From Phenylobacterium sp. SCN 70-31 (GTDB taxonomy: Bacteria; Pseudomonadota; Alphaproteobacteria; Caulobacterales; Caulobacteraceae), in contig NZ_MEEX01000007.1 of assembly GCF_001724605.1 (NCBI RefSeq), positions 50,559-114,558 on the forward strand: a stretch of 64,000 nt of DNA. Reading direction: 5' to 3'. A model generated the notes under the pieces. The model saw nothing but the letters and a program-made list of their open reading frames with translations. It was not told where the DNA came from and searched no databases. Each line of letters begins with the position of its first letter. Position 1 is the first letter of the stretch. Shown here piece by piece: positions 34,098 to 42,648 of this stretch. The position numbers and the translations under genes were made by a program.

Positions 34098-34553
34098 ATG
34101 AAGACCTTCAAGCTCACCGTGAACGGCGTGGCGCACAACATCACGGCCGATCCCGACACGCCGCTGCTCTGGGCGTTGCGCGAGCAGTTGGGGCTGACGG
34201 GGACCAAGTACGGCTGCGGCGTCGGCGTCTGCGGCGCCTGTTCGGTGATCCTCGAGGGCGATCTGGTGCGCGCCTGCGTGGTGCGTCTGGAGGACGTGGC
34301 CGGCATGTCGGTGCGCACGATCGAGGGGCTGTCGAAGGACCGCTCGCATCCCGTCCAGAAGGCCTGGATCCAGGAGCAGGCGCCTCAGTGCGGCTACTGC
34401 CAGTCCGGCATGGTGATGGCGGCCGTGCACCTGCTGGAAGCCAATCCCAGGCCGACAGACGCCGACATCGACGGCATCACCAACATCTGCCGCTGCGGGA
34501 CCTATCCCCGGATTCGCAGGGCGATCCACCGGGCCGCGGGCGCCAAGCCGTGA
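34098..34553 (+). CDS. [2Fe-2S] subunit of the molybdenum hydroxylase (IorA/CoxS-like)
   Basis: 151 residues, GGAG before the ATG. The N-terminal plant-type ferredoxin cluster has [11 protein letters not shown] with a further Cys in VRACVV; the C-terminal helical cluster domain has [11 protein letters not shown] and [12 protein letters not shown]. All eight cluster cysteines of the family are present. It relays electrons from the molybdenum centre. It lacks its own signal peptide, as expected for a hitch-hiker on the Tat-exported large subunit. Last gene of the 27-34.5 kb operon, followed by a small stem near 34560. Confidence 0.93.
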   Translation: MKTFKLTVNGVAHNITADPDTPLLWALREQLGLTGTKYGCGVGVCGACSVILEGDLVRACVVRLEDVAGMSVRTIEGLSKDRSHPVQKAWIQEQAPQCGYCQSGMVMAAVHLLEANPRPTDADIDGITNICRCGTYPRIRRAIHRAAGAKP

Positions 34554-34574
34554 TCGCCCGGCGCGTGCGCCGTC

Positions 34575-36044
34575 TCAGCCGAGGCCCAGGCGTTGCAGCG
34601 GCGCGCGGCTCTTGCGGATCGTGACCGTCTTCTCCCGGGTGTAGAACTGCTCGCAGGCCCGACCGCCCTCGGCGCCGACCCCCGATTCCTTGAAGCCGCC
34701 GAACGGCGCCCGCAGTTCGCGCATCATGGGCGTGTTCACCCAGACGACGCCCGATTCCAGTCGCTCCTGAGCCTCCATGGCCAGCATGAGGTCCTGGGTC
34801 CAGACATAGCTCACCAGGCCGAACTTGGTGGCGTTGGCGAGGGCGTAGGCCTCTTCGGGCGTCTCGAACGTCAGGATCGAGGCGAACGGGCCGAAGATCT
34901 CGTCCTGGCAGGCCGAGATGTCGTTGGACGGCGCGGCGATGATGATGGGGTCGATGTAATAGCCACGGTCGAACTTCGTCGAACGCTCTCCGCCCAGCAA
35001 CACCCTGGCCCCCTCGGTCCTGGCCTGGGCGGCGAACGACAGCACGCGGTCGCGGTGCGGGGCCGAGGCCAGCGGACCCAGTTCGACCGTGGCCGAACGC
35101 GGGTGGTCGATACGCAGCTTGCGAGCGCGCTCGACGAACGCTTCGATGAACCGGTCGGCGATGGAACGCTGAACCAGGATGCGCGAACCGGCCAGGCACT
35201 GCTGGCCGTTGTTGGTGAAGATACCCAGGAGCGCTCCGTCGAGGGCGGTCTCGAAATCGGCGCTCTCGAAGATGATGTTCGCCGACTTGCCGCCCAGCTC
35301 CATGGTGCAGGGCTTCAGATGGGCGCCGGCGGCCGACATGATCGCCTTGCCCGTGGTGGTGCCGCCCGTGAACGAGACGCGGTCGACCTGGGGGTGAACC
35401 ACCAGGGCCTGGCCGGTGATCGCGCCGCGGCCGTTGACCAGATTGATCACGCCCCGCGGCGTGTCGGCCTGCTGCAGGACCTCGACCAGCCGGGTGACGC
35501 CGAGAGACGCCTGTTCGGAGGGCTTGATCACGCAGCTGTTCCCGAAGGCGATGGAGGCGGCGATCTTCATGCCGCCCAGCGCGATCGGCGCGTTCCACGG
35601 GGCGATCAGCCCGGCGACGCCCACGGATTCACGGCGGACCAGCGTGAGGAAGGCGGGGTCCTGCTCGTAGATCTGGCCTTCGGCCTGGCCGATGTAGTCG
35701 GCGAAAAAGCGGAAGTTGTGCGCCGCGCGCTTCACGTGCCGGCCGTGGGCCTGGGCGAGCGGGATGCCGGTGTTGGACGTCTCGAGGTCGGCCAGCTCGT
35801 CGGCGTTGGTGTCGATCAGATCGGCCATCTGGCGCAGCACCTTCTGGCGTCCTTCGACGCTGACGGTGCGCCATTCGGCGTAGCCGGCGACGGCGGCCCG
35901 GACCGCCTGGTCCACCACGGCGGCGTCGGCTTCCTGAAGCTGGGCGACCGCGTCCTCGTTGGCCGGATCGTAGACCGACTGGACGACGTCTCCGGCGACG
36001 CGGGTGTCGCCGATGATCGCGGCGGGGATGGCTTGGACGCTCAT
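34575..36044 (-). CDS. NAD(P)-dependent aldehyde dehydrogenase
   Basis: 489 residues, normal ALDH length. Seen are VAGLIAPWNAPIALGGMKIAASIAFGN (active-site entry), the general base in CTMELGGKSANIIF, the catalytic cysteine in NNGQQCLAGSRI, and EIFGPFASIL near 385. It converts an aldehyde to the acid in the cytoplasm. It is the last gene of an MFS-ThDP lyase-ALDH operon on the minus strand, 12 bases after the lyase, so the natural substrate is probably the aldehyde released by that lyase. The subfamily (betaine aldehyde / hydroxymuconic semialdehyde type) cannot be fixed. Confidence 0.92.
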   Translation of the reverse strand: MSVQAIPAAIIGDTRVAGDVVQSVYDPANEDAVAQLQEADAAVVDQAVRAAVAGYAEWRTVSVEGRQKVLRQMADLIDTNADELADLETSNTGIPLAQAHGRHVKRAAHNFRFFADYIGQAEGQIYEQDPAFLTLVRRESVGVAGLIAPWNAPIALGGMKIAASIAFGNSCVIKPSEQASLGVTRLVEVLQQADTPRGVINLVNGRGAITGQALVVHPQVDRVSFTGGTTTGKAIMSAAGAHLKPCTMELGGKSANIIFESADFETALDGALLGIFTNNGQQCLAGSRILVQRSIADRFIEAFVERARKLRIDHPRSATVELGPLASAPHRDRVLSFAAQARTEGARVLLGGERSTKFDRGYYIDPIIIAAPSNDISACQDEIFGPFASILTFETPEEAYALANATKFGLVSYVWTQDLMLAMEAQERLESGVVWVNTPMMRELRAPFGGFKESGVGAEGGRACEQFYTREKTVTIRKSRAPLQRLGLG

Positions 36045-36056
36045 GGGCAGGACTTC

Positions 36057-37784
36057 CTAGAGAACGGCCGGCGTCGCGGCGCCGCCCGGTTTGGCCATGT
36101 CTTCGAAGGCCACGGTGACGACCCGGGGGTCGGTCTTGCGGGTCGCGCCGGCCATGGGATCGGTGATCACGTTGAGAACATATGGCCCTTCGGCCGCCAG
36201 CATGCGATCGATCGCGGCCGGGACCTCCGCGCTGGCTTCGACACGCTCGCCGCCGCACCCGAAGGCGTGGGCGATCAGGTGATAGTCGGCCTGGCCCAGT
36301 TCGCAGTTGAAGGATTCGCCCAGCGCCTTGAGGTGGCCGTGCTTCTCGGTGCCCCAGGCGCCGTCGTTCGAGATGATCACGGCCAGCTGCAGCCCGGCGA
36401 GCTGGGCGCTGTTCAGTTCGCTGCAATAAAAGCCGAACGAGCCGTCGCCGGTCACCAGGATCACCGGGCGAAGGGGCGAGCCATCCGCATCGGCGGCCTC
36501 GCGGGCGGCGGCGGCTGCGCCCAGCGCCAGCGGCGTGCCGACCCCCATCGAGCCGAACGGATAGTGGTCGAGGAAGGCCCCGGCGCGAGGCAGGCGCAGG
36601 GTCCCCAGCATCCAGTTCTGGATGTCTGCGCCGTCGCCCACATAGATCGCGTCGGGCGGCCAGCGGTCCATGAGCCGACGACAGAGGCTCAGCGGATGGA
36701 TCGCGCCGTTGCCCTCCACCTCCAGCTCGGCGATCCGTGCGAGCCGCACGGCCATCGCCGCGTTGACCCAGCCGGTGTCTCGAGGGGCCGGCGCGCCCAC
36801 GGCGGCGCACAGGGCCTCCAGCCCCAGGCGGGCGTCGGCGACGATGGGCGCGTCTATGGGGCGGTGACGGCCGATCTCCTCGGCCACCGTGTCGATCTGA
36901 ATGAACTTCACGTCGGGCGAGAAGCGTGGCGCGCGGCCATAGCCGAACCGCTGGCCCAACCGGACGCCGACGCACAGGACCACGTCCGCATCCCGTGCGG
37001 CCACCTGCGCCAGGGGCCAGCCGAAGCCCAGGATGTGGTCCTCGGGCGCCAGGCCGCGTCCCTGCGCGTGGCCCATCACCGGCGCGCCGAGGGCCTCCGC
37101 AAGCTGTCGCAGCGCGGGCCCGGCGCCTGAGCGATAGGCCCCGCCGCCGACCAGGATCATCGGCCGGCGGGCGGCGAGGAGCAGGGTCGCCGCGGCGTCG
37201 ATGGCGGAGGTCTCAGGCGCCGCGGGCGGGATCGGGAGCACGGTCTTGGCGAGCGGCGCCGCGGCGCTCACCTGGGCGCGACCGAACTCCTGGCGGACAC
37301 CCAGCACCGCGACGCCGGTTCGGCCTGTGGCGGCCTGGTGAAAGGCTTCGGCCAGATATTCCGCCACCCTGTCCGGGCTCGGGACGTTGCGCACCCACTT
37401 GGCGATCCCGCGCGCAAGCGCCAGGGGATCGTCCTCGGCCTCGTGATGCGCCTCGATCCAGCTCCCGGGCCGGGTGGACACCAGCACCACGACAGGCGTG
37501 CCCGCCTTCTGCGCCGTGACGATGCCGGTGACGGCGTTGGCCAGGCCCTGTTCGTCCTTGATCAGCGCCACGCCGACCTTGCCGGACACTCGGGCGAACC
37601 CGTCCGCCGCACAGACCGTCGCGGTCTCGTGCCGGGTGGAGACCACCCGCACCCCGTCCGCCGACAGGCTTCGCAGCAACTGGGTGTGGGCCGCGCCGGA
37701 CAGGGCGAAGACCGTGCGAACATCTTGCCGGGCGCATTCTCGCGCCATGGCCTCTCCGCCGGATATGGTGGGCGTCGCGCTCAT
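36057..37784 (-). CDS. Thiamine diphosphate-dependent lyase/decarboxylase (acetolactate-synthase-like)
   Basis: 575 residues starting at ATG 37784, which overlaps the transporter stop (ATGA). The catalytic glutamate lies in RHETATVCAADGFAR near residue 50, the central domain in PMILVGGGAYRSG, and the ThDP/Mg motif in GDGSFGFYCSELNSAQ ending with NDGAWG near 470. Members of this fold decarboxylate 2-keto acids or cleave 2-hydroxyacyl-CoA. With an aldehyde dehydrogenase next to it, a decarboxylase or lyase yielding an aldehyde is more likely than biosynthetic acetolactate synthesis, which would have a small subunit gene nearby; none is present. Specific substrate unknown. Confidence 0.87.
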   Translation of the reverse strand: MSATPTISGGEAMARECARQDVRTVFALSGAAHTQLLRSLSADGVRVVSTRHETATVCAADGFARVSGKVGVALIKDEQGLANAVTGIVTAQKAGTPVVVLVSTRPGSWIEAHHEAEDDPLALARGIAKWVRNVPSPDRVAEYLAEAFHQAATGRTGVAVLGVRQEFGRAQVSAAAPLAKTVLPIPPAAPETSAIDAAATLLLAARRPMILVGGGAYRSGAGPALRQLAEALGAPVMGHAQGRGLAPEDHILGFGWPLAQVAARDADVVLCVGVRLGQRFGYGRAPRFSPDVKFIQIDTVAEEIGRHRPIDAPIVADARLGLEALCAAVGAPAPRDTGWVNAAMAVRLARIAELEVEGNGAIHPLSLCRRLMDRWPPDAIYVGDGADIQNWMLGTLRLPRAGAFLDHYPFGSMGVGTPLALGAAAAAREAADADGSPLRPVILVTGDGSFGFYCSELNSAQLAGLQLAVIISNDGAWGTEKHGHLKALGESFNCELGQADYHLIAHAFGCGGERVEASAEVPAAIDRMLAAEGPYVLNVITDPMAGATRKTDPRVVTVAFEDMAKPGGAATPAVL

Positions 37785-39229
37785 GCCGGTCGGTCTCCAT
37801 CGCCCTCGGGCTCCTCGCCGTCGATCCGCGAGGAAATCAGTGACAAGCCCATCAGTCCGATCACGAGGAACGCCACGATGGGGACGATCCCCGCCTGCTG
37901 CGACTGGAAGATCCCGGTCGCGAGACCCACGACCATCGGCGCCAGCCAAGACGTGGCGCTGCCGGCCAGCGCGTAGAGGCCGAAGTAGGCGCCCGTCTCG
38001 CCCGGCGGCGAGATCCGCGACAGGAAGCTGCGGCTGGAAGACGACAGGGCAAGCGAGAGGAAGGCGATGGCGATGGCGATGCCCAGGAACAGCCATTCGG
38101 GCGGACTGGAGAACAGGGCGTCGTCGCCGACTGCAGGTCCGTCGTAGGTCCAGAAGAACAGCATGCGCGTCGGGCTGGTGCCGATCATCGCCAGAACCAG
38201 GACGACCATGCCCACGAGCTGGAGCTGGACGGCGCGCTTGCAGCCCAGCTTCTCGTCCAGCCAGCCTGCGAACATGGCGCCCCACGCGCCGGCGAACATT
38301 CGCAGGATGCCCAGGATCAGCAGCTGGATGCCGCCCCAGCCCATGACGCCCGCGGCGTAGACGCCGCCGAACATGACCAGCGCGGTGGCGCCGTCGGCGT
38401 AGATCATGCGGAAGAACAGAAAGATCGCGCCTTCGCGGTTGCCCTTCAGCCGGGTCGGCAGGCTCACGAGGTAGCGGGCGCTATCGGCGACCGCCGCCGA
38501 GAACTTCGCGTGGACCTTCGGGGCGTCGTTGGCCAGCCACAGCAGGGGCAGCACCGCCAGGAAGATCATCGCGCCCGCCAGCGGCCCGGCGATGCGCGCA
38601 TTCTCGAACTTGCTCACGTCCAGGCCGAAAAGGGGCTCGTTCGGGACCCAGGCCCAGTCCAGGCCCGGACGGGCCGGAAGGGAGAAGGCCCAGAGCGCGA
38701 AGGTCATGACGAGCACGCCCGACAGGCTGCCCACCGCCGAGCCGAAGGACGAAACCCGATGCACGGTCTTGCGGTCGGTCTGCAGCGGCATCAGCGAATT
38801 GTGCAGCACCTCGGTGTAGGAGTAGAGCACCTTCACGACCGCGATGATGACGACGAGGGCGGCCACCGACAGGCCCAGGCCTCCCGGGATCGCCCACCAC
38901 AGGCTGAACAGCAGGATCGCCATGAGGCCGGTGCCGAGCGCCAGCCAGGGCTTGCGGGGTCCAAGGGCGTCCAGGGTCGCGCCCAGCAACGGCGCGGTGA
39001 AGCCGGCGAGCAGCCCCGAGATCGTGCCGATCAGCGCGACGTAGGCCTGACCCTGAACCGGGTCGCCCACGACCTGGGTGGCGAAATAAGGGATGAAGAC
39101 GCTGATCGAGATCAGCGCGACATATGGAATGCGTCCGGCCTCCGCCAGCGCCCAGCCCAGCGCCGGAACGCCGATCCCGAAGAGCTTCGGGGCGGGCTTT
39201 TCGTCTTCGGCCGCCACCTGTTCCGCCAT
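37781..39229 (-). CDS. MFS transporter, GPH (glycoside-pentoside-hexuronide)-like
   Basis: About 482 residues from ATG 39229 (GGGGAC upstream); ATG 39253 is an alternative but abuts box C. Twelve hydrophobic segments are evident, with the GPH/MelB-like loop LDALGPRKPWLALG after helix 2 and an unusual long loop around NEPLFGLDVSKFENARIAG. It is an inner-membrane proton or sodium symporter. First gene of the operon with the ThDP lyase and aldehyde dehydrogenase, so it probably brings their substrate across the inner membrane. Its own promoter carries box C at 39256-39275. Confidence 0.85.
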   Translation of the reverse strand: MAEQVAAEDEKPAPKLFGIGVPALGWALAEAGRIPYVALISISVFIPYFATQVVGDPVQGQAYVALIGTISGLLAGFTAPLLGATLDALGPRKPWLALGTGLMAILLFSLWWAIPGGLGLSVAALVVIIAVVKVLYSYTEVLHNSLMPLQTDRKTVHRVSSFGSAVGSLSGVLVMTFALWAFSLPARPGLDWAWVPNEPLFGLDVSKFENARIAGPLAGAMIFLAVLPLLWLANDAPKVHAKFSAAVADSARYLVSLPTRLKGNREGAIFLFFRMIYADGATALVMFGGVYAAGVMGWGGIQLLILGILRMFAGAWGAMFAGWLDEKLGCKRAVQLQLVGMVVLVLAMIGTSPTRMLFFWTYDGPAVGDDALFSSPPEWLFLGIAIAIAFLSLALSSSSRSFLSRISPPGETGAYFGLYALAGSATSWLAPMVVGLATGIFQSQQAGIVPIVAFLVIGLMGLSLISSRIDGEEPEGDGDRPA

Positions 39230-39255
39230 GATGTCCCCGCCGTTACGCACCATTG

Positions 39256-39275
39256 ATGTCTTAAATTAGATACAA
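39256..39275 (-). promoter_or_regulatory. Box C of a shared TTGTAT operator set
   Basis: Read on the minus strand: TTGTATCTAATTTAAGACAT. Nearly the same word stands before the monooxygenase (26530) and a related palindrome before the receptor (27014). It lies in the gap between the FAD dehydrogenase stop and the transporter start. Confidence 0.5.
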
Positions 39276-39298
39276 GTCGCGAGGTCGTGTCCACCGCC

Positions 39299-40843
39299 CT
39301 AGGCGGGTTGGCGCGCGCGTTCGGCCAGGCGCCTTCCGAGCAGGCGCCCGAAGGTCAGGGCCGGAGTCACCATCATGCCGCCGCAGGTGGCGCGGCCCAT
39401 CAGTTGGCCGGAGCCCAGGATCTCGCCTGCAGCATAGAGGCCTGAGATGGGGGCGCCGTCCCTGCGGATCACCTGGAGGTCCCCGTTGACCGCGACCCCA
39501 GCCGCACTGCTGACCGGGGCGCCTTGCTGGCGGATGGCGTAGAACGGACCCGTCCCCAGGGGGCGCGGCAGATGCCGGCGGCCCAGGAAGTCGGCGCCCG
39601 TCGTCACGCCGTAGTTGTAACCGTCGACCGACGCCTTGAGCCGTACGGGGTCGATGCCGATGGTCGCCGCCAGCGCCACCAGCGTGTCGCCTTTGTAGAA
39701 GTTGGGGCGACCGTCGAACGCGGCGGCCATCTGCTCGCGGGTCCAGCCCGCCATGAGCGGCGGGGCGTTGTCGAGGACGCCCTGGTCGAAGACGATCCAG
39801 TAGCGCTCGCCGGGCTGGCCGAGCAGGGCGTTCTCGCGAGCGTCGATGCTGGGCAGGTCCTCGCGGACGAAACGCTGGCCCAGGGCGTTGACGTAGATTT
39901 CCCAGGGCGCGCGGCGGTCGGGATAGGTCACGGCGCGGCCGGCCAGGGGCGAGGGCAGCGAGGCCGTCTCCAGCACGTAGCCGAAGTTGATGAAGAAGTT
40001 CTCGACCCCGCGCAGGTGTCCGCCCGCCGACAGCGCCAGCCGATGGCCGGCGCCGCGCGCATAGGGGTAGGGCAGGGTGGTGTAGAGATCCCGCCCGCAG
40101 ATCTCGCGGTACATTTGCGGGTTGGCGTTGTAGCCGCCGCTGGCCAGCAGGACGGACGGTGCGGTGAAGGCGTGGGTCACGCCATCGGCGCTGCGGGCGG
40201 TGACGCCGGTGACCGCCCCCGTCGTCCCGATCGAGAGGGCCTGGACCTCGTGTTCGAGGCGTATGTCCACCCGGCCGGCGTCGACGTGGCGTTGCAGTTC
40301 GGTTTCCAGGACGCGGCGGATGGAGTGTCCCTTGTCCATGCCCCAGAGGTAGCGGGCCTTGCCGTAGGGCTCGTGGCCGATGCCCTTCGTCGGCGCGACC
40401 GGGTCCGGCTCGAAGCCGAGGTCGGTCAGCCAGTCGACCGTCCCGGCCGCATTCCAGATCGCCAGGCGCACCAGCGCCGCATCGGCCGTCCCGCGGCTCA
40501 GTCGCATCACGTCGGCGAAGTGGTCCTCGGGCGAGTCCTCTATGCCCTTTTCCTTCTGAAGGCGTGTGCCCGCCGCGCTCATCTGGCCGTTGGCCACGTG
40601 CAGCGATCCGCCCAGCTTCGGGCTGTGCTCGAGCAGCAGCACCCTGGCGCCGGCCGCCGCGGCGGTGATCGCGGCCGGAAGGCCCGTGCTGCCGCCGCCC
40701 ATCACGATGAGGTCGAACGCATCGGACGAGGAGGAGGACAAAGAGCGTTTGGCGGGCGACGAGGACTTCATGGCGGCCTGAGCGACCGTGGGCGCGGTCG
40801 CCGCGCCGACGACGAGGCCTCTACGAGTCAGGTCAGTGCTCAT
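39299..40843 (-). CDS. FAD-binding dehydrogenase (fumarate reductase/3-ketosteroid dehydrogenase family), Tat-exported
   Basis: 514 residues. A Tat signal (LTRRGLVVGAATAPTVAQA) and a serine-rich linker precede DLIVMGGGSTGLPAAITAAAAGARVLLLEHSPKLGG, the FAD site of the flavoprotein-succinate-dehydrogenase superfamily. The C-terminus has SGLYAAGEILGSGQLMGRATCGGMMVTPALTFGRLLG, matching the flavin-contacting end of KstD/FccA-like enzymes. It inserts or reduces a C=C bond next to a carbonyl, here apparently in the periplasm. It lies upstream of the MFS operon on the same strand and is divergent from an unknown 230-residue protein. TTGTAT at 40845-40850 resembles the left half of boxes A-C. Confidence 0.85.
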   Translation of the reverse strand: MSTDLTRRGLVVGAATAPTVAQAAMKSSSPAKRSLSSSSSDAFDLIVMGGGSTGLPAAITAAAAGARVLLLEHSPKLGGSLHVANGQMSAAGTRLQKEKGIEDSPEDHFADVMRLSRGTADAALVRLAIWNAAGTVDWLTDLGFEPDPVAPTKGIGHEPYGKARYLWGMDKGHSIRRVLETELQRHVDAGRVDIRLEHEVQALSIGTTGAVTGVTARSADGVTHAFTAPSVLLASGGYNANPQMYREICGRDLYTTLPYPYARGAGHRLALSAGGHLRGVENFFINFGYVLETASLPSPLAGRAVTYPDRRAPWEIYVNALGQRFVREDLPSIDARENALLGQPGERYWIVFDQGVLDNAPPLMAGWTREQMAAAFDGRPNFYKGDTLVALAATIGIDPVRLKASVDGYNYGVTTGADFLGRRHLPRPLGTGPFYAIRQQGAPVSSAAGVAVNGDLQVIRRDGAPISGLYAAGEILGSGQLMGRATCGGMMVTPALTFGRLLGRRLAERARQPA

Positions 40844-40876
40844 GTTGTATTTATAAAGAGGCGTGTGGAGGTGGAT

Positions 40877-40893
40877 GGCAAGTCATACTTGCC
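40877..40893 (+). promoter_or_regulatory. Perfect palindrome GGCAAGT-N3-ACTTGCC
   Basis: GGCAAGT (40877-40883) and ACTTGCC (40887-40893) flank CAT. It sits in the divergent gap between the FAD dehydrogenase and the 230-residue gene. The form fits a dimeric repressor operator. A lone half (TTGGCAAG) occurs at 50863, not obviously related. Confidence 0.5.
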
Positions 40894-40945
40894 AAGCCGC
40901 TCGCTCAATATGTACGCATTTGGAAACAACAATCGGGGCTTGCAC

Positions 40946-41638
40946 ATGCCGGCAACAAGGATCGTCGCGGGGCGGATCGACATCGTCGAGCCGGGCGAGG
41001 CGCCCAGGCCCTATGAGCGGTTCGTGATCACGCTGAACCCCGACGGCGGTCGCACGCTCCGCACGGTCACGCGGTCGCCCGCCGGCGATCTGCTGCGCGA
41101 CGTCAACATGATGGTCGACCGGGACTGGCGCCCGGTCGAGGGCGTGGGTCGGCTCTTTCTGAAGGGCGAACTGGCGGGCACGGTGCTGCGGCGCGTGTTC
41201 CCGGGCCGGCTGGATTCCTACTACTGGCGACCGGGCGAGCCCATGGACCACGCCGTGCTGGAGGCGCCCGCCAACATGACCCTGGGCTTCCACCCAATCA
41301 CCGGCGACGCCTGGAAGACCAACCTGATGTCCACCGACCATGCCGAGCCGCAGGAGGTCGTCGTCTACACGGTGTCCAACACCTGGTTCGGAGGGACGCT
41401 CGGGCATGGGCATCTGCTGCGCAGCAGCGCGGTGTACGAAGGCCGGGAGGATCTCGAGCTGCCGGTGGGCGTGGTCCCCACCGAGCGCTTCCTCTGGACG
41501 CCACGGCCCGGAAAGGAACTGCGCATCTGGCGGACGGGCGAGGCGCGCCTTCTGGCTCGGATGGAAGTGGTGTCGGGCGAGCGGCCGGGATCCTGCTATC
41601 AACTGGCGGCCGTCGAGGAGGAACTCGTCGCGGAATGA
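40946..41638 (+). CDS. Uncharacterised 230-residue protein
   Basis: Not recognised. ATG 40946 (MPATRIVAGRIDIVEPGEAP) is chosen because a G-rich stretch precedes it and the preceding in-frame ATG 40910 encodes a poorly conserved-looking lead. There is no signal peptide or membrane segment. The protein is rich in beta-prone stretches (RFVITLNPDGGRTLRTVTRSP, EVVVYTVSNTWFGGTLGHGHLL) and has paired Trp/Tyr residues (SYYWRPGEP), suggesting a lipocalin-like or cupin-like barrel that binds a small ligand. It stands before the alpha/beta hydrolase on the same strand, 73 bases apart, and is probably co-expressed with it under the palindrome at 40877. Confidence 0.6.
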   Translation: MPATRIVAGRIDIVEPGEAPRPYERFVITLNPDGGRTLRTVTRSPAGDLLRDVNMMVDRDWRPVEGVGRLFLKGELAGTVLRRVFPGRLDSYYWRPGEPMDHAVLEAPANMTLGFHPITGDAWKTNLMSTDHAEPQEVVVYTVSNTWFGGTLGHGHLLRSSAVYEGREDLELPVGVVPTERFLWTPRPGKELRIWRTGEARLLARMEVVSGERPGSCYQLAAVEEELVAE

Positions 41639-41711
41639 TGGCCGCAGGACCTTCGGGCGGCGGGCCGCGACCGACGCTTGACGCCGGCATGCGCCGGGTC
41701 GGGAGCTTTCG

Positions 41712-42569
41712 ATGACCGCGAATCCGCGAGACATCGCCCCGGCCGTGGTCCGGCGGGCCTATCTCGACAGCCGTTGGGGCCAGACACACGTCCGGATCTC
41801 GGGGGCTCGGGGACTTGGCCCGCCACTGCTGCTGCTGCACCCGACGCCGAAGTCGGGGTGGATCTACGAGACCCTCATGGGCCGTCTCGGACACAGGTGC
41901 TTCGCCATCGCGCCGGATACGCCGGGCTATGGGGCGAGCGATCCGCCTGCGCGACCGGCCTCGATCGAAGATCTCGCCCTCGCGATCATGGAGGCCGTGA
42001 CGCCGTTGGCGCCGGAGGGATCGGTCGATGTGATGGGGTATCACACCGGCTCGGTCCTGGCGGTGGCCCTGTCCCGGCTGTATCCGGAACGCGTCCGCCG
42101 CCTCGTCCTGACCTCGTTGCCCGCCTACGACGCCCCCACCCGCGCCGCCAAGCTGGAAGGTCTCTCGTCCTGGCCGGCTCCGGAGATCGAGGGCGGCCAT
42201 CTCGGACGTCTGTGGTCGATCATGCGCGCGCGCACCCATCCGGCGCTCGGAGCGGACTGGCTGCACGCGTCCTTCGCCGAAAACCTGCGTCCCGGTCGGC
42301 GCGGCCCCTGGGGCTACGCTGCGGTCTATGGATACGACCTGATCGCCGCGCTTCCGCTGATCGGCCGTCCGACCCTCGTCCTCAACCCGGAGGACGACCT
42401 CCATGCGGTGACGGCAGCCCACGCCGCCCTCATCCCCGGGGCGGCGTACATGGAACTTCCCGGCGCACGCCACGGCGTGTTCGAACACCATGCGGCGGAG
42501 GTGGCCGAGATCGTGACGGGCTTCCTGGCGTCCGCGGATCGCCCCGAGACTCAGTCCCACCCAAGGTGA
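41712..42569 (+). CDS. Alpha/beta hydrolase with GYHTG in place of the nucleophile-serine elbow
   Basis: 285 residues. The fold is clear: PPLLLLHPTPKSGWIYETLM (oxyanion strand), RCFAIAPDTPGYGASDPP, and the acid/His region PTLVLNPEDDLHAVTAAH and LPGARHGVFEHHA. The elbow, however, reads DVMGYHTGSVLAVAL, with histidine where GxSxG hydrolases have the nucleophilic serine. It may be non-hydrolytic (lyase, dioxygenase-like or binding function) or may use another residue; serine two positions later (GS) is an unlikely substitute. It follows the unknown 230-residue gene and is convergent with the CoA-transferase operon. Confidence 0.82.
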   Translation: MTANPRDIAPAVVRRAYLDSRWGQTHVRISGARGLGPPLLLLHPTPKSGWIYETLMGRLGHRCFAIAPDTPGYGASDPPARPASIEDLALAIMEAVTPLAPEGSVDVMGYHTGSVLAVALSRLYPERVRRLVLTSLPAYDAPTRAAKLEGLSSWPAPEIEGGHLGRLWSIMRARTHPALGADWLHASFAENLRPGRRGPWGYAAVYGYDLIAALPLIGRPTLVLNPEDDLHAVTAAHAALIPGAAYMELPGARHGVFEHHAAEVAEIVTGFLASADRPETQSHPR

Positions 42570-42648
42570 GCGCGGAGGTGGTGGGGCGCGTGGGCGACAT
42601 CGTCCCGCGGCCGGACTGTCGGCGCGGGACTGACGACGGCCTCGCTGC

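Noticed and set aside
34560..34571. GGCGC-GT-GCGCC stem after the 2Fe-2S subunit as a firm terminator
   Set aside because: Only five base pairs and no T-run; too weak to list as a feature.
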